Shown here piece after piece: positions 43,504 to 52,644 of a DNA stretch of 64,000 nt. The stretch is from Liquorilactobacillus ghanensis DSM 18630 (GTDB taxonomy: Bacteria > Bacillota > Bacilli > Lactobacillales > Lactobacillaceae), in NCBI RefSeq assembly GCF_001435235.1, contig NZ_AZGB01000030.1:62001-126000 (forward strand), given 5' to 3'. Under the pieces are notes generated by a model, which was not told the origin of the DNA, ran no database searches, and saw nothing but the letters and a program-made list of their open reading frames with translations. How positions within the stretch are numbered: the stretch's first letter is position 1; each line of letters begins with the position of its first letter. The position numbers were made by a program, and so were the translations under genes.

Positions 43504-43534
43504 TCACTGACAATTTTCTTGTCGGGTCTCTTTG
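43504..43534 (+). terminator. Possible terminator after the ABC operon
   Basis: ACTGACAA pairs with TTGTCGGGT through a TTTTC loop with G-U pairs, followed by a short T-rich stretch. Confidence 0.5.
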
Positions 43535-43698
43535 ATGAGTTTCTACCAAGTTTAACATGTTGATTTTGCTGAAATTCAAGCAGGCAGTCCGTTTGGTTAT
43601 TATGAATACTGGATCGAAGTTAAACTTTTAATAAGAGCGGTTGACAGTAGAGTATAATAATTACTAGAATAACGCTGATTAAGGAGAATTAGAAATCG

Positions 43699-44040
43699 AT
43701 GAATGATTTAAGCAATTTTATTCCAGTAAGTTTACCAGAAGTAGCTGTCAAATTAGCATGGGAGCAAGCTCATGGACAAAAAGCCAGCGAAGACACTGTG
43801 ATTTTAGCTGCAGTTTTGGAAAATGTTCGAGCAATGTTGGAAGAAGCTTTGGAAGGTCCCTACTGGGAAGCTGCTTGGGAAAAAAGTGACCAGTCGATCA
43901 TTGTCACAGATGCGATCGGTCATCCAGTGGGAACGATTAAACCTCAAGGGTCCAGTTTTATTGCTGATTTTCGAGCTGATGCTCCTAAATTGATTGGTTG
44001 GCTTGATCAAGAGGTTCAACAAATCGTCAAACAAAATTAA
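43699..44040 (+). CDS. Hypothetical small soluble protein
   Basis: 113 residues, acidic, mostly helical in appearance, no signal peptide or membrane segment. I do not recognise the family. AAGGAG precedes ATG 43699 by eleven bases, and a strong terminator follows, so it looks like a genuine single-gene unit. The second half (SIIVTDAIGHPVGTIKPQGSSFIADFR, read from SIIVTDA to ADFR) suggests a small beta element. Confidence 0.7.
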   Translation: MNDLSNFIPVSLPEVAVKLAWEQAHGQKASEDTVILAAVLENVRAMLEEALEGPYWEAAWEKSDQSIIVTDAIGHPVGTIKPQGSSFIADFRADAPKLIGWLDQEVQQIVKQN

Positions 44041-44051
44041 ATTAAATAAGA

Positions 44052-44107
44052 GAACACCCTCTCAAAGAAATAAATTGCGGAAGCAATTCTTTGAGGGGGT
44101 GCTTTTT
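44052..44107. terminator. Strong bidirectional terminator between convergent genes
   Basis: GAACACCCTCTCAAAGAA and TTCTTTGAGGGGGTGC form a long stem around an 18-nt loop (ATAAATTGCGGAAGCAA), followed by a T-run. It can serve the 43699 gene and the leftward alcohol dehydrogenase gene. Confidence 0.88.
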
Positions 44108-44125
44108 GATATTCAAATAGCTGAT

Positions 44126-45244
44126 TTAAAGTAGGCTTTGGTAAATGTCAGCAACATCGGTTTCAGACAACTTAATTGGTGAGTTGACCAACAATCGTTG
44201 CTGATTTTTAATAACTGATGCAGCAAATTGGCGGCAAGTCTCGCTTGTCATGCCAATCTGACTTAGTGATTGATTAGGCAGAATATGATTGATTAATTTA
44301 TTTAGTTCAGTCAATGTGTCTGCGGGTTTAACTGGCAAAATTTCGGCTAGAATTTGCTCCAATGCACTAAGATCAGCACCAAGCTCTTGATATTTGTTGA
44401 AAGTTCCGTTGAATACCAAGTAATTTGATTGACCATGAGCGATATGATAAGTAGCACCAATTGGATAAGCTAGTGCATGGACTGGACCGCAGCCGGCGTT
44501 GCTGAAAGCAACTCCAGCCATAGTACTGGCTTCTAAAAATTTTTGCAGCAAAGCTCCTTGTGGGGTATGTCCAATTTGATCCGCTAAAATAATTTTCAAG
44601 TAACCTTGAATAATTATCTTCATCGCCGCAGCCGAAAAGATTCGACTGAATGAAGTAGCCTTAGGAGAAAGGTAAGACTCAATCGAATGAACTAGGGCAT
44701 CAATTGAACTGGTAGCAAAAACTTTATAGGGCATGCTTTTGGTCAAGTCACCAATCAAGTAAACTTGATCAGCAAACATTGAAGGATAAGCTAAACCAAC
44801 CTTGGTTTTCTTGTCCAAAAAATTAAAGACTGCAACATTGGTAACCTCACTACCAGTCCCCGTTGTCGTTGGAACGATTACTAGTTGCCGCTTTTTAGGA
44901 AGCTGATTGCCAGTTGCGGCAATCTCAGTAATCGTTTTGTTGCCACCATAAACTAATAGTTTAGCATTATCAATTACTGAACCACCGCCAATTGCAATAA
45001 TCCGCCGATAATCTTTTTCATTAGCCTTTTTAAGCAATTGATCGGCAGCTTTATCCGTTGGTTCGCCATGAATATAGTTTTCCAGATAAATAACATCAAG
45101 CGGCAAATCAGCTGGATTTAAGTAAGGTGCAATGATGTGTTTGGTTGTCAGCAAAACATCGTCTTTATTGACAGCTAATTCTTTAAACATTGAAGACAGA
45201 TTGTCGGTCAGATTAATAATTGGTTGAATACTGAAATTTTCCAT
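44126..45244 (-). CDS. Iron-containing alcohol dehydrogenase, 4-hydroxybutyrate dehydrogenase-like
   Basis: 372 residues from ATG 45244, eight bases after GAGG; upstream in-frame codons to 45313 lack a ribosome site. NAD-binding GGGSVIDNAKLL is near 85 and PTTTGTGSEVTNVAVF near 130. Iron ligands appear in SSIDALVHSIESY near 180 (Asp, His) and GPVHALAYPIG...HIAHGQ near 255-270. The length and N-terminus fit 4-hydroxybutyrate/succinate-semialdehyde-type members, though other short alcohols are possible. It stands alone, convergent to the hypothetical gene. Confidence 0.85.
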   Translation of the reverse strand: MENFSIQPIINLTDNLSSMFKELAVNKDDVLLTTKHIIAPYLNPADLPLDVIYLENYIHGEPTDKAADQLLKKANEKDYRRIIAIGGGSVIDNAKLLVYGGNKTITEIAATGNQLPKKRQLVIVPTTTGTGSEVTNVAVFNFLDKKTKVGLAYPSMFADQVYLIGDLTKSMPYKVFATSSIDALVHSIESYLSPKATSFSRIFSAAAMKIIIQGYLKIILADQIGHTPQGALLQKFLEASTMAGVAFSNAGCGPVHALAYPIGATYHIAHGQSNYLVFNGTFNKYQELGADLSALEQILAEILPVKPADTLTELNKLINHILPNQSLSQIGMTSETCRQFAASVIKNQQRLLVNSPIKLSETDVADIYQSLL

Positions 45245-45735
45245 TTGAAAAGCCTCGTTTAATTTATTATTTTGAAATTTTCCTTGTTGTGCAATTGTGA
45301 TTTGCTTTAGCAAGGTTTGGTAATTAAAGCTGGAGTTGCTTCAACTTTCTCAATCTTAATTACCAACAGTTATAATTCCCGCTAACTCGGTAGAGAAAGT
45401 GCTGTAAATAATTATTTTTCAATCCTTCGTAGCTACCACCTCCGTAAATTTTACTTACTTGGTTTTATGATTTCACTTCTTAAAAAAAGAGATATTTTCA
45501 TAAATATTAGCAACTTACTGCTAATCAGTAATTAATGTCCCTTTTAAAATAGTTTAAATACAGTTATTTGTAAAGTTATTTCCCTTACCTTGCAGATTTT
45601 ATAATTACGACCTGCTCAACATAATAGAAGAGCCAGCCTCCAAAAAAGATAGATTAAAAATCTAACGTTTACGGAGACTGGCTCATTTGTTTAATTAAAG
45701 GACTAATAATTAAAAAATATCAACTATTTTTTAAT
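45245..45735. other. Intergenic region between alcohol dehydrogenase and LCP gene
   Basis: 491 bp, AT-rich. It contains the hairpin at 45631-45683 at the 3' side of the LCP gene. The rest is the upstream region of the leftward alcohol dehydrogenase gene. I see no ORF with a ribosome site and no clear consensus promoter. Confidence 0.5.
45631..45683 (-). terminator. Hairpin downstream of the LCP gene
   Basis: AGCCAGCCTCC and GGAGACTGGCT form a 10-of-11 stem that encloses a second hairpin TAGATT/AATCTA. It follows the leftward LCP gene; the T-tract beyond it is weak. Confidence 0.6.
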
Positions 45736-46740
45736 TTAATTACTGAAATTCTGATCGATAATTTTTTTCAGCTGACTTTGTTGTAAGACGATTTCATCGT
45801 TATAGTTTTCTAAGATATCGTCATATAGGACTTCATTTTTCCCTTGAAGTTGTAAATAATGAACCTGTTTAGTAGCATCAAAATTGTCTTTAACTGCTAA
45901 ACCGATACTAATCATATCAGTTTTACTCATATTCGTTGCTACTAGAAATTTTGACATAGAATTTGCCAAAGCTGGAATTTTGAAGGCATTGACAGGGTCA
46001 GTGATTTTATTGATGATGGCAACTAAAGCTGTTTCTTGTAATTGTTGACGACCAAAATCAGTTCCAGGTACCGAATCGCGTTCATGAACGATTTCTGTGA
46101 CCATTTTACCGTTTAGTTTGTGCTGCCCCTTAGTAATTACTTTGTTTTGATCTTCGGCATACCATGGATGGGTCAGTGTTACGTTGAATGGAACGTCCAT
46201 ATTAATTCCGTTAACGGCATCAACCATTGAACGAAAACCCATATAATTTGTTTCTAAGTAATAATTGATGGGAACGTTTAAATAACTTGAGATGGTTTGT
46301 ACAGCTTTAAATATACCTTTTTTTGCTCCATATTTAGTTTGATAAACGGTTTGGACACTGGTTAACTTAGTATATCCCAACCCTGGCATATAGATTCGAG
46401 AATCACGGGGAATACTTAAAACATGATATTGATGGGTTTTTAAATTAGCATGGACTAACATCATAGAATCAGTATGGCCATCTGTTTGATTTTTCCGTTC
46501 ATCAGAGCCGATTACTAGAACATTGAAAGTTCCACTTGACTGTTTAATTTTAGAAGTCGAATTGGAAACAGTTTTCAAGTTTGAAAAATGGGAAGTAGGG
46601 TTAAGGTGCCGCCAGATGAGCCAACCACCGCCTATCAATAGGATTAAAAATAATATCAGAATCATACAACCGCGGTGATGGTGCGCTTGAGGATGATGAT
46701 TACGGCTTCGTCTTAAATCAGTTAATTCTTCGTCATTCAC
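45736..46740 (-). CDS. LCP (LytR-CpsA-Psr) family cell-wall polymer ligase
   Basis: 334 residues from GTG 46740, with AAGGGAGAG upstream. A His-rich cytoplasmic N-terminus is followed by one membrane helix (about 26-44) and the extracellular LCP domain: FNVLVIGSDER near 72, HTDSMMLVHAN near 88, LSIPRDSRIYMPG near 108 and VHERDSVPGTDFGRQQLQ near 215, which hold the Arg/Asp residues that bind the polyprenyl pyrophosphate. LCP proteins attach teichoic acids or polysaccharides to peptidoglycan. It is divergent from a pair of YfhO-type membrane proteins. Confidence 0.93.
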   Translation of the reverse strand: MNDEELTDLRRSRNHHPQAHHHRGCMILILFLILLIGGGWLIWRHLNPTSHFSNLKTVSNSTSKIKQSSGTFNVLVIGSDERKNQTDGHTDSMMLVHANLKTHQYHVLSIPRDSRIYMPGLGYTKLTSVQTVYQTKYGAKKGIFKAVQTISSYLNVPINYYLETNYMGFRSMVDAVNGINMDVPFNVTLTHPWYAEDQNKVITKGQHKLNGKMVTEIVHERDSVPGTDFGRQQLQETALVAIINKITDPVNAFKIPALANSMSKFLVATNMSKTDMISIGLAVKDNFDATKQVHYLQLQGKNEVLYDDILENYNDEIVLQQSQLKKIIDQNFSN

Positions 46741-47041
46741 AGCTTTGCTCTCCCTTAAAAAAATTCAATATAGGCTTATTTTAAACATTAATTGTAGTGA
46801 AAAGAATTGAAATTTTGTTAATTAAAAAAAACGTACAGATTTTAAAAAATATTTAACTTCCTGTATAAATTGATTACCATTTTAATCCTTTTAAGTGATT
46901 ATATTTTAAAAATTGTTAAGAAGTTTAATAAAGTGCTATTTAAAATAAACTTACTTTAATATTAAGGTTAAACTTAACTAAAAGCAACAACTGTTGTTAG
47001 AATATTTGTGAACATTCGTATAATGATGGGAGCTTTAAGTT
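46741..47041. other. Divergent promoter region, LCP / membrane protein
   Basis: 301 bp of very AT-rich DNA. TATAAT at 47019-47024 with TTGTTA 19 bp upstream (46994-46999) is a candidate promoter for the rightward gene. No gene or notable repeat is seen. Confidence 0.45.
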
Positions 47042-48736
47042 ATGTTTGCAAATAAAATTCGCTCACGGCGCTTTAATTATTTAGTATTAATAGTGTTTTT
47101 ATTTTTAAGTATTTGGAGTTGTTGGATTTTTGGCAAACAAGGTCGTTTTTACAGTGCTAATGATTTGAAATTCCATTTGGCAAGAATTACTGAATTGGTT
47201 AATGACTTGCGCTTTCATAATTCATTGCTGAATCCATTGAACTTTGCGTCTTTTAAAAATACTGGTGTTGCTGTGCAGGCATTTTATCCTAGTTTGACAT
47301 TATGGCCATTTGCACTGCTGCAAATCATTTTTAAGCAGCCAATTTTTGCACTTTATACAACGATTGTGATTTATAGTTTTCTTGGTTGCTGGCTCAGTTA
47401 TTTTTTATTATTACGTTTTACTGATAATGATCAGTTGCAGAGTGCTTTGTTTGCGGTTATTTATAATTTTTCAATCTACCATGTAACCGACCTCTTTATT
47501 AGATTTGACTTAGGAGAATGGCTGGCAATGTTATTTTTGCCGTTAATTTTTTACGGTGGGTATCAAGTATTAAAAGGGCGGCCAAGTGAATGGAAGTTTG
47601 GCACGATTGGCTTAACGTTGGTCGGGTATTCACATGTACTGACACTGGCATTAAGTTTGCTTTTTTTAGGAGGCAGCTGGCTAATTGGTTGGTTGATTTT
47701 GCGGCCAAGGGATTTTGCAGCTAGATTAACAGCAGCAGGGAAATTGATTTTAAGTACTTTAATGCTGCTTTTATTTGAATTGTATCCATTAGTTAAACTA
47801 ACACTATTCAACAATATCCATTTTCCAGCCAAGTATAATTTAGTGCGCAGTCCGACCGGTAAATTACCAAGTTTAGGTAATTTCTTACGTCTAGCTTTTA
47901 ATGATCAATTAACCAAGAATCTTGGTTTACTATTACCTTTGATTTTAATTGGCTGTCTTTTGTTATGGCGCAAAATGCCGCTTTTTTATCGTTGGAGCTG
48001 GATATTACTGGTTTTGCTAGTTGCTTGCACAACAACTTTTTTCCCGTGGGCATATTTACAGCGGACGCCAATAGCTATAATTCAGTTTCCTTGGCGCTTG
48101 TTGACGATTGCCAGCCTTTTCCTGGCATTAAATGGATCCTGGTTGATTGCTGCTTTGTTTCACAGCATTGTATATCGCTGGAAAATTAAAGGAAAGTTAA
48201 TTTGGAGCTGCTTATTGCTATTACTGGTTGTTTTTCCGACTTTGAGTGCTGAAAAATCGCAGCTTTATCAAGATAAAAAGTCAGATCAGTTAGCTGATTT
48301 GAATAAGAAAGCTTTAGGAAGGCATTATTGGATCAATGATCGACTATACTCAAAATTTGTTAAAGCTAGTGATAATACTGATTATTATCCCGAACGCGCT
48401 TTTATCGCCAACAAATCAATTTTGCAGCAAAAAGTTTTAACGGCCAGTGGAAGTTTTAAGTTACCGCTGACTAAATATCGCAATAATCAATTGATAATTA
48501 AAATTAATAGTACGCATTTGCAAAAAGTGAATTTACCATGGTTGAAATATCAAGGAATAAAATACCTATTACTTGTTAATCACCAACGACAGCAATTTAA
48601 AGCTTCCGATCGCTTAACTTTCCAAATTAGGCTAAAACGCGGGGAAAATAAAATTTCTTTAAAAAGCAAATCGCTTACTGGACAATTCATGTCAGAGGTG
48701 GCTGCTTTGTTTTCAGGAATATATTTATTATTGTGA
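47042..48736 (+). CDS. Large polytopic membrane protein, PTPS-related/GT-C-like
   Basis: 564 residues with about ten or more hydrophobic helices to residue 390, then a soluble C-terminal part of about 150 residues and a final hydrophobic end. The motif SANDLKFHLARITEL near residue 38 matches integral membrane proteins annotated as 6-pyruvoyl-tetrahydropterin-synthase related, which look like GT-C glycosyltransferases with an acidic first extracellular loop. GGGAGC precedes the ATG. Together with the YfhO protein directly downstream, it probably modifies a surface polymer. Confidence 0.75.
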   Translation: MFANKIRSRRFNYLVLIVFLFLSIWSCWIFGKQGRFYSANDLKFHLARITELVNDLRFHNSLLNPLNFASFKNTGVAVQAFYPSLTLWPFALLQIIFKQPIFALYTTIVIYSFLGCWLSYFLLLRFTDNDQLQSALFAVIYNFSIYHVTDLFIRFDLGEWLAMLFLPLIFYGGYQVLKGRPSEWKFGTIGLTLVGYSHVLTLALSLLFLGGSWLIGWLILRPRDFAARLTAAGKLILSTLMLLLFELYPLVKLTLFNNIHFPAKYNLVRSPTGKLPSLGNFLRLAFNDQLTKNLGLLLPLILIGCLLLWRKMPLFYRWSWILLVLLVACTTTFFPWAYLQRTPIAIIQFPWRLLTIASLFLALNGSWLIAALFHSIVYRWKIKGKLIWSCLLLLLVVFPTLSAEKSQLYQDKKSDQLADLNKKALGRHYWINDRLYSKFVKASDNTDYYPERAFIANKSILQQKVLTASGSFKLPLTKYRNNQLIIKINSTHLQKVNLPWLKYQGIKYLLLVNHQRQQFKASDRLTFQIRLKRGENKISLKSKSLTGQFMSEVAALFSGIYLLL

Positions 48737-48770
48737 AATTAGTTAGAACTCTAATACTAATAATCGGGCG

Positions 48771-51434
48771 GTGAATAATTTGTTTTCAAATAAAAAACTG
48801 AGAAATTTGTTTGTTGATTTTAAGTATGAATGGTTAGCATTTGGCTTAGCACTGCTGGCGGTGACAATAATATTTGTTATGCAGGGGTTAACACCATTTG
48901 GCAAGCAAAACTTATTGATCAGTGATATGGGGACACAATATTTATCTTTTTTTACTAATATTTATCATGCAGTCGAAACACACAATTTTCAGTTATATTC
49001 ATTTTCGCAATCGTTGGGCGGTAATTTACTGCCGTTAATTGCCTATTACTTACTGAGTCCGTTTAATATAATTATGTTTCTTTCTCCCAGTGCCGCTGAT
49101 ATTCCAATGATGCTTAGCTTGATCATTATGCTGAAAATTGCCACTATTGCAGCAACAATGACTTATTTTTTGCAGCAGCATTTTCGTCGGCAAAGTTGGC
49201 AGAGTGCTGTATTTGGGTTAATGTTTGCTTTATCCGGTTTTGTGGTAGTTTACTTTTTTAATATTATGTGGTTAGATGCGCTGGTTTGGCTGCCGTTGAT
49301 AATTAATGGTTTGGACAAGTTGATTGATACCGGTAAAACAGGTAGCTTCTTTGGATGGCTGACAATCAGCATTTTAACTGATTTTTATTTAGGGTATATG
49401 ACTTGTTGGTTTGCCCTTTTTTATTTTGGTTACCGTTTTTTTGCAGCCAAACAAGCTGATCAATTAACATTTTGGCAAGCAAGCAGCCGTTTTGCAGCTA
49501 CTGGAATTTTCAGTGTTGCATCAGCAACAGTTGTTTTATGGCCGACTTTTTTGGGAATGTTGCAAACCGCTAAGACGCAAAATAACTGGCATAATTTTTT
49601 GCTGGTTCCGGAGTTTGGATTGCGTTTTTTCAGTCAATTAGCGGTTGGGGCGACTTCTTATCAGCAGCGCTTGCAGCACGCACCGACAATTTTTTGTTCA
49701 ACTCTAGCAATAGTTTTGCTCGGATCTTTTTTACTTGATCGGCGAATCAACCGTAAATTGCGGCAGCGCAGTGGAATTTGTTTATTACTTTTATTGGCGA
49801 CACTTTGGCTGCGCTTAACTAATACAATTTGGCATTTAGGACAAAAACCAGCCGGCTTCGTTTTTCGTAATGCTTTTTTTGTTAGTTTTTTTATAATTAT
49901 GCTGGCTTATCAAGGATGGCAGAACAACGCTTTTCAACATTTATCACGCAAACGAAGAAATTTTTTGTTAGGCACTTATTTACTATTGCTGATCATCGGC
50001 TGGTTAGCTGATCAACAAAGAAGTTTAGCCAAGATTGCAACTTGGGCTAGTGGTAATGCAATCATATTACCGACAAACTTTATTGCGGGTTTAAGTATTT
50101 TGCTGATTAGTTTAGGTTTGGTTTTGCTGGTAACACAATTGCTTAGATTTCGACCACGAAGCAGAATTAAAACTTGGGTATTAGGGCTGACGATTATTGA
50201 GTTGATGTTTAATTTTAATCTTTATCTTGCACGAATTCCATTTGGAAATCAAAAGAACTATCAGTTTGCTTATCAATTGGAAAACAAGCAGTTGCAAAAT
50301 TTGACTAGATCGTCACGAGTACTGTTTCGCATTGATAATCAGAATACTTTGATCAATACTGCTTATCGAGAACCTTATAACAACTACAATGATCCCATGC
50401 TGTTTGGTTTTCATGATATCAATTACTACAGCTCGACTTTGAATAATTCAGTGCGAAAGACTTTATATTCGCTTGGTTTGTTCAGTCACAATCAACGTCG
50501 AATCAGTTCTTTTGGTTTAACACGGGTAACTGATTTATTGTTGGGAATCAAGTTTTCTGCTAAGTTTAGTCCAGAAAATCAGCCAGTTGAGTCCCAGTCA
50601 GGTTTTATCGGAATGGGTTTTTCTGTTCCATCGCGCTTTCTCAAGTTGCAATTGCAACAAAAAAACTTTTCGGCTTTGAACAATCAAGAAAAGATTTTAC
50701 AAGTATTGCATCAACAAAACAGTCATTATTTTAAGACTGTAAAAATCTTAAAAAGTAAAGACTCAAGAACTTTACAGTCGCATTATATTTATCAGCATGC
50801 CATAACGTTACAAGCCAAGCAGACCGGACCGGTTTATTTGGAAAATTTGACGCGTAATGGGTTAGATTATGCTTCAATCAAAATTGATAATCATCGAATA
50901 ATTCATACGGATGAAAACTTGGATGGTTTCAGATCAATTCAATATTTAGGAACATTCAAAGCGGGTCAAAAATTTAAATTAACTTTTACAGCTGCTGATG
51001 CTGCAATTTTGCAAAAATTACAAATAAAAAGTCTTGATGCAACAGCTTTTAACCAACTGCGCAGGCAATTAAGTCAAACTGCAGTTCAATTGCACTATCG
51101 ACCTAACGGCTGGAAGACTGAGTTAACGGCTCAGACTAGCCCACGTAAACATGGATATTGGCTATACTTAGCTATTCCTGCTGATTCAGGTTGGACGGCA
51201 AACAATGGTCAACAAAAATTGAAAATCAAGCGGGCTTTAGGTTCAATGATGGTCGTCAGAGTTCCTAAAAACACTACTAGAATTTCATTGACTTATCATG
51301 TTCCTGGCTTAGTTACCGCGGCTTGGCTATCAATTAGTGCAGTGGTTTTTTATTTGATTTGGGCAAGATTTGCTGGACAGCAGCTAAGGCAATCAAGGGA
51401 TGCAAGCTTGAACACTTTGAAAAAGAAAAAATGA
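48771..51434 (+). CDS. YfhO-family polytopic membrane protein (GT-C-like)
   Basis: 887 residues. The GTG at 48771 abuts GGGCGG, so TTG 48780 is an equally good start. The N-terminal half has about 12-14 membrane helices, with LISDMGTQYLSFF near 50 giving the acidic loop typical of YfhO/GT-C enzymes; the C-terminal about 350 residues are extracellular, with one last membrane helix and a basic tail. Bacillus YfhO relatives add sugars to teichoic acid using polyprenyl-phosphate sugars. It follows another GT-C-like gene by 34 bp and ends before a strong terminator. Confidence 0.85.
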   Translation: MNNLFSNKKLRNLFVDFKYEWLAFGLALLAVTIIFVMQGLTPFGKQNLLISDMGTQYLSFFTNIYHAVETHNFQLYSFSQSLGGNLLPLIAYYLLSPFNIIMFLSPSAADIPMMLSLIIMLKIATIAATMTYFLQQHFRRQSWQSAVFGLMFALSGFVVVYFFNIMWLDALVWLPLIINGLDKLIDTGKTGSFFGWLTISILTDFYLGYMTCWFALFYFGYRFFAAKQADQLTFWQASSRFAATGIFSVASATVVLWPTFLGMLQTAKTQNNWHNFLLVPEFGLRFFSQLAVGATSYQQRLQHAPTIFCSTLAIVLLGSFLLDRRINRKLRQRSGICLLLLLATLWLRLTNTIWHLGQKPAGFVFRNAFFVSFFIIMLAYQGWQNNAFQHLSRKRRNFLLGTYLLLLIIGWLADQQRSLAKIATWASGNAIILPTNFIAGLSILLISLGLVLLVTQLLRFRPRSRIKTWVLGLTIIELMFNFNLYLARIPFGNQKNYQFAYQLENKQLQNLTRSSRVLFRIDNQNTLINTAYREPYNNYNDPMLFGFHDINYYSSTLNNSVRKTLYSLGLFSHNQRRISSFGLTRVTDLLLGIKFSAKFSPENQPVESQSGFIGMGFSVPSRFLKLQLQQKNFSALNNQEKILQVLHQQNSHYFKTVKILKSKDSRTLQSHYIYQHAITLQAKQTGPVYLENLTRNGLDYASIKIDNHRIIHTDENLDGFRSIQYLGTFKAGQKFKLTFTAADAAILQKLQIKSLDATAFNQLRRQLSQTAVQLHYRPNGWKTELTAQTSPRKHGYWLYLAIPADSGWTANNGQQKLKIKRALGSMMVVRVPKNTTRISLTYHVPGLVTAAWLSISAVVFYLIWARFAGQQLRQSRDASLNTLKKKK

Positions 51435-51497
51435 GCAGCAGTTTGGGCGATATTTGGTATTTCCAATATCTAGCTTGGTCTTTAAAACTGGCTTGCA

Positions 51498-51545
51498 AAA
51501 CGGGACTGTGACAAACTAATAATTTGTCCAGTCCCGTTTATTTTG
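51498..51545 (+). terminator. Intrinsic terminator after the YfhO gene
   Basis: ACGGGACTG pairs with CAGTCCCGT and an inner GACAAA/TTTGTC helix, then TTTATTTT. Confidence 0.85.
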
Positions 51546-51610
51546 TCAAAATTAATTTCTTTTTACTGTGAGATCAGCCGAAGTTATAACAGCAAGATAA
51601 AGTTGCTGAA

Positions 51611-52510
51611 TTATTTTTCCAAATGACTATTAGTCAGAGAATTTCGAATTTCAGTTAGAATTTCTTGCTGTAGCGGATTAAAGATATGTGAGCGGCGGTA
51701 AGCAATACTGGTTACAAAGTGGGGCAGGTCTTGATCCAGCAACTTTACCTTTACGATATCATTTCGCAACGGGTTAATTACCGAAGTTAAAAAACCGATG
51801 CCAACGCCTTGAGCAATCAAGTTCATCAAGCTATGAGTCCCATTAGAACGAAAAATAACTCGTGGTCGTAAATGATTACGTGAAGCTAATAAGTTGAAGG
51901 CTTGATTATGAATAAATCCATCTTTAAAAAGAACGAAATCTTCATTTTTTAATTTACGAAAATAAACTTGTTTGGTCTGTGCCAGCGGGTGATGGCGAGA
52001 AACGAAAATTGCAAACGGCTGCCGATCGAATTCTTCAGTATAGATTTTTTCATCACTAAGTGGAGCAATTGACCCAAGTAATGCCAAATCAATTTCTCCA
52101 TTTTGCAAAGCAGTCAAAGTGGTTTTTGAACCATATTCCCAAGTTTTTATTTTATCCAATAAACCACGGTTTTTTAAGTTTTTAGCAATCAGCGGAAAAT
52201 AGTTATTTTCAATAATTGGTGGTAAACCAAGGGCTAATCGCTGTAAACGGCTATTGTCAATTTCCTTTTTGGCTAATTGATAATTAAGCAGGATTCGTTT
52301 CGCGTGTTCTAATAATTGTTTGCCGCTGTCGGTGACAATTAATTCCTTTTGAGCACGAAAGCGAATGATTAGCTTAGTATTTAATTCGTTTTCCAACCGT
52401 TTCAAGGCAAAGGTAATGGCTGGCTGACTAACGGAAAAGTCCTTGGCAACCTTAGAGAAACTTTTAATTTCAGTTAATTTTATAAAATATTCGAGATCCT
52501 TAGTATTCAT
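51611..52510 (-). CDS. mleR: LysR-family regulator of malolactic genes (MleR-like)
   Basis: 299 residues with the LysR winged HTH at 1-60 (FSKVAKDFSVSQPAITFALKRLE) and the two-lobed effector domain (about 88-290). It is divergent from the malolactic enzyme gene with a 134-bp shared region, the standard mleR arrangement, so L-malate-dependent activation is inferred. TTATT-AGA-AATAA at 52566-52578 is a small dyad in the region. AGGAGACAC precedes the ATG on the minus strand. Confidence 0.88.
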   Translation of the reverse strand: MNTKDLEYFIKLTEIKSFSKVAKDFSVSQPAITFALKRLENELNTKLIIRFRAQKELIVTDSGKQLLEHAKRILLNYQLAKKEIDNSRLQRLALGLPPIIENNYFPLIAKNLKNRGLLDKIKTWEYGSKTTLTALQNGEIDLALLGSIAPLSDEKIYTEEFDRQPFAIFVSRHHPLAQTKQVYFRKLKNEDFVLFKDGFIHNQAFNLLASRNHLRPRVIFRSNGTHSLMNLIAQGVGIGFLTSVINPLRNDIVKVKLLDQDLPHFVTSIAYRRSHIFNPLQQEILTEIRNSLTNSHLEK

Positions 52511-52565
52511 AGGAAGTGTCTCCTTACTGACTTATCTGTATTTTTAAGGCTATTATAAACAAATC

Positions 52566-52613
52566 TTATTAGAAATAATACCTTTGACTATAAAAATTGC
52601 AATCGGTTATGCT
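52566..52613 (+). promoter_or_regulatory. Malolactic enzyme promoter with LysR-type dyad
   Basis: TTGACT (52584-52589) and TATGCT (52608-52613) are 18 bp apart. Just upstream, TTATT-AGA-AATAA (52566-52578) is positioned like a LysR activation site. Confidence 0.55.
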
Positions 52614-52644
52614 GTAGACAATTTAAGATAAAGAGGGTATTTAT

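Noticed and set aside
43640..43660. TTGACA close to TATAAT before the hypothetical gene at 43699
   Set aside because: Spacing is only about 6 bp, so they cannot be one promoter; TATAAT alone may be a -10.
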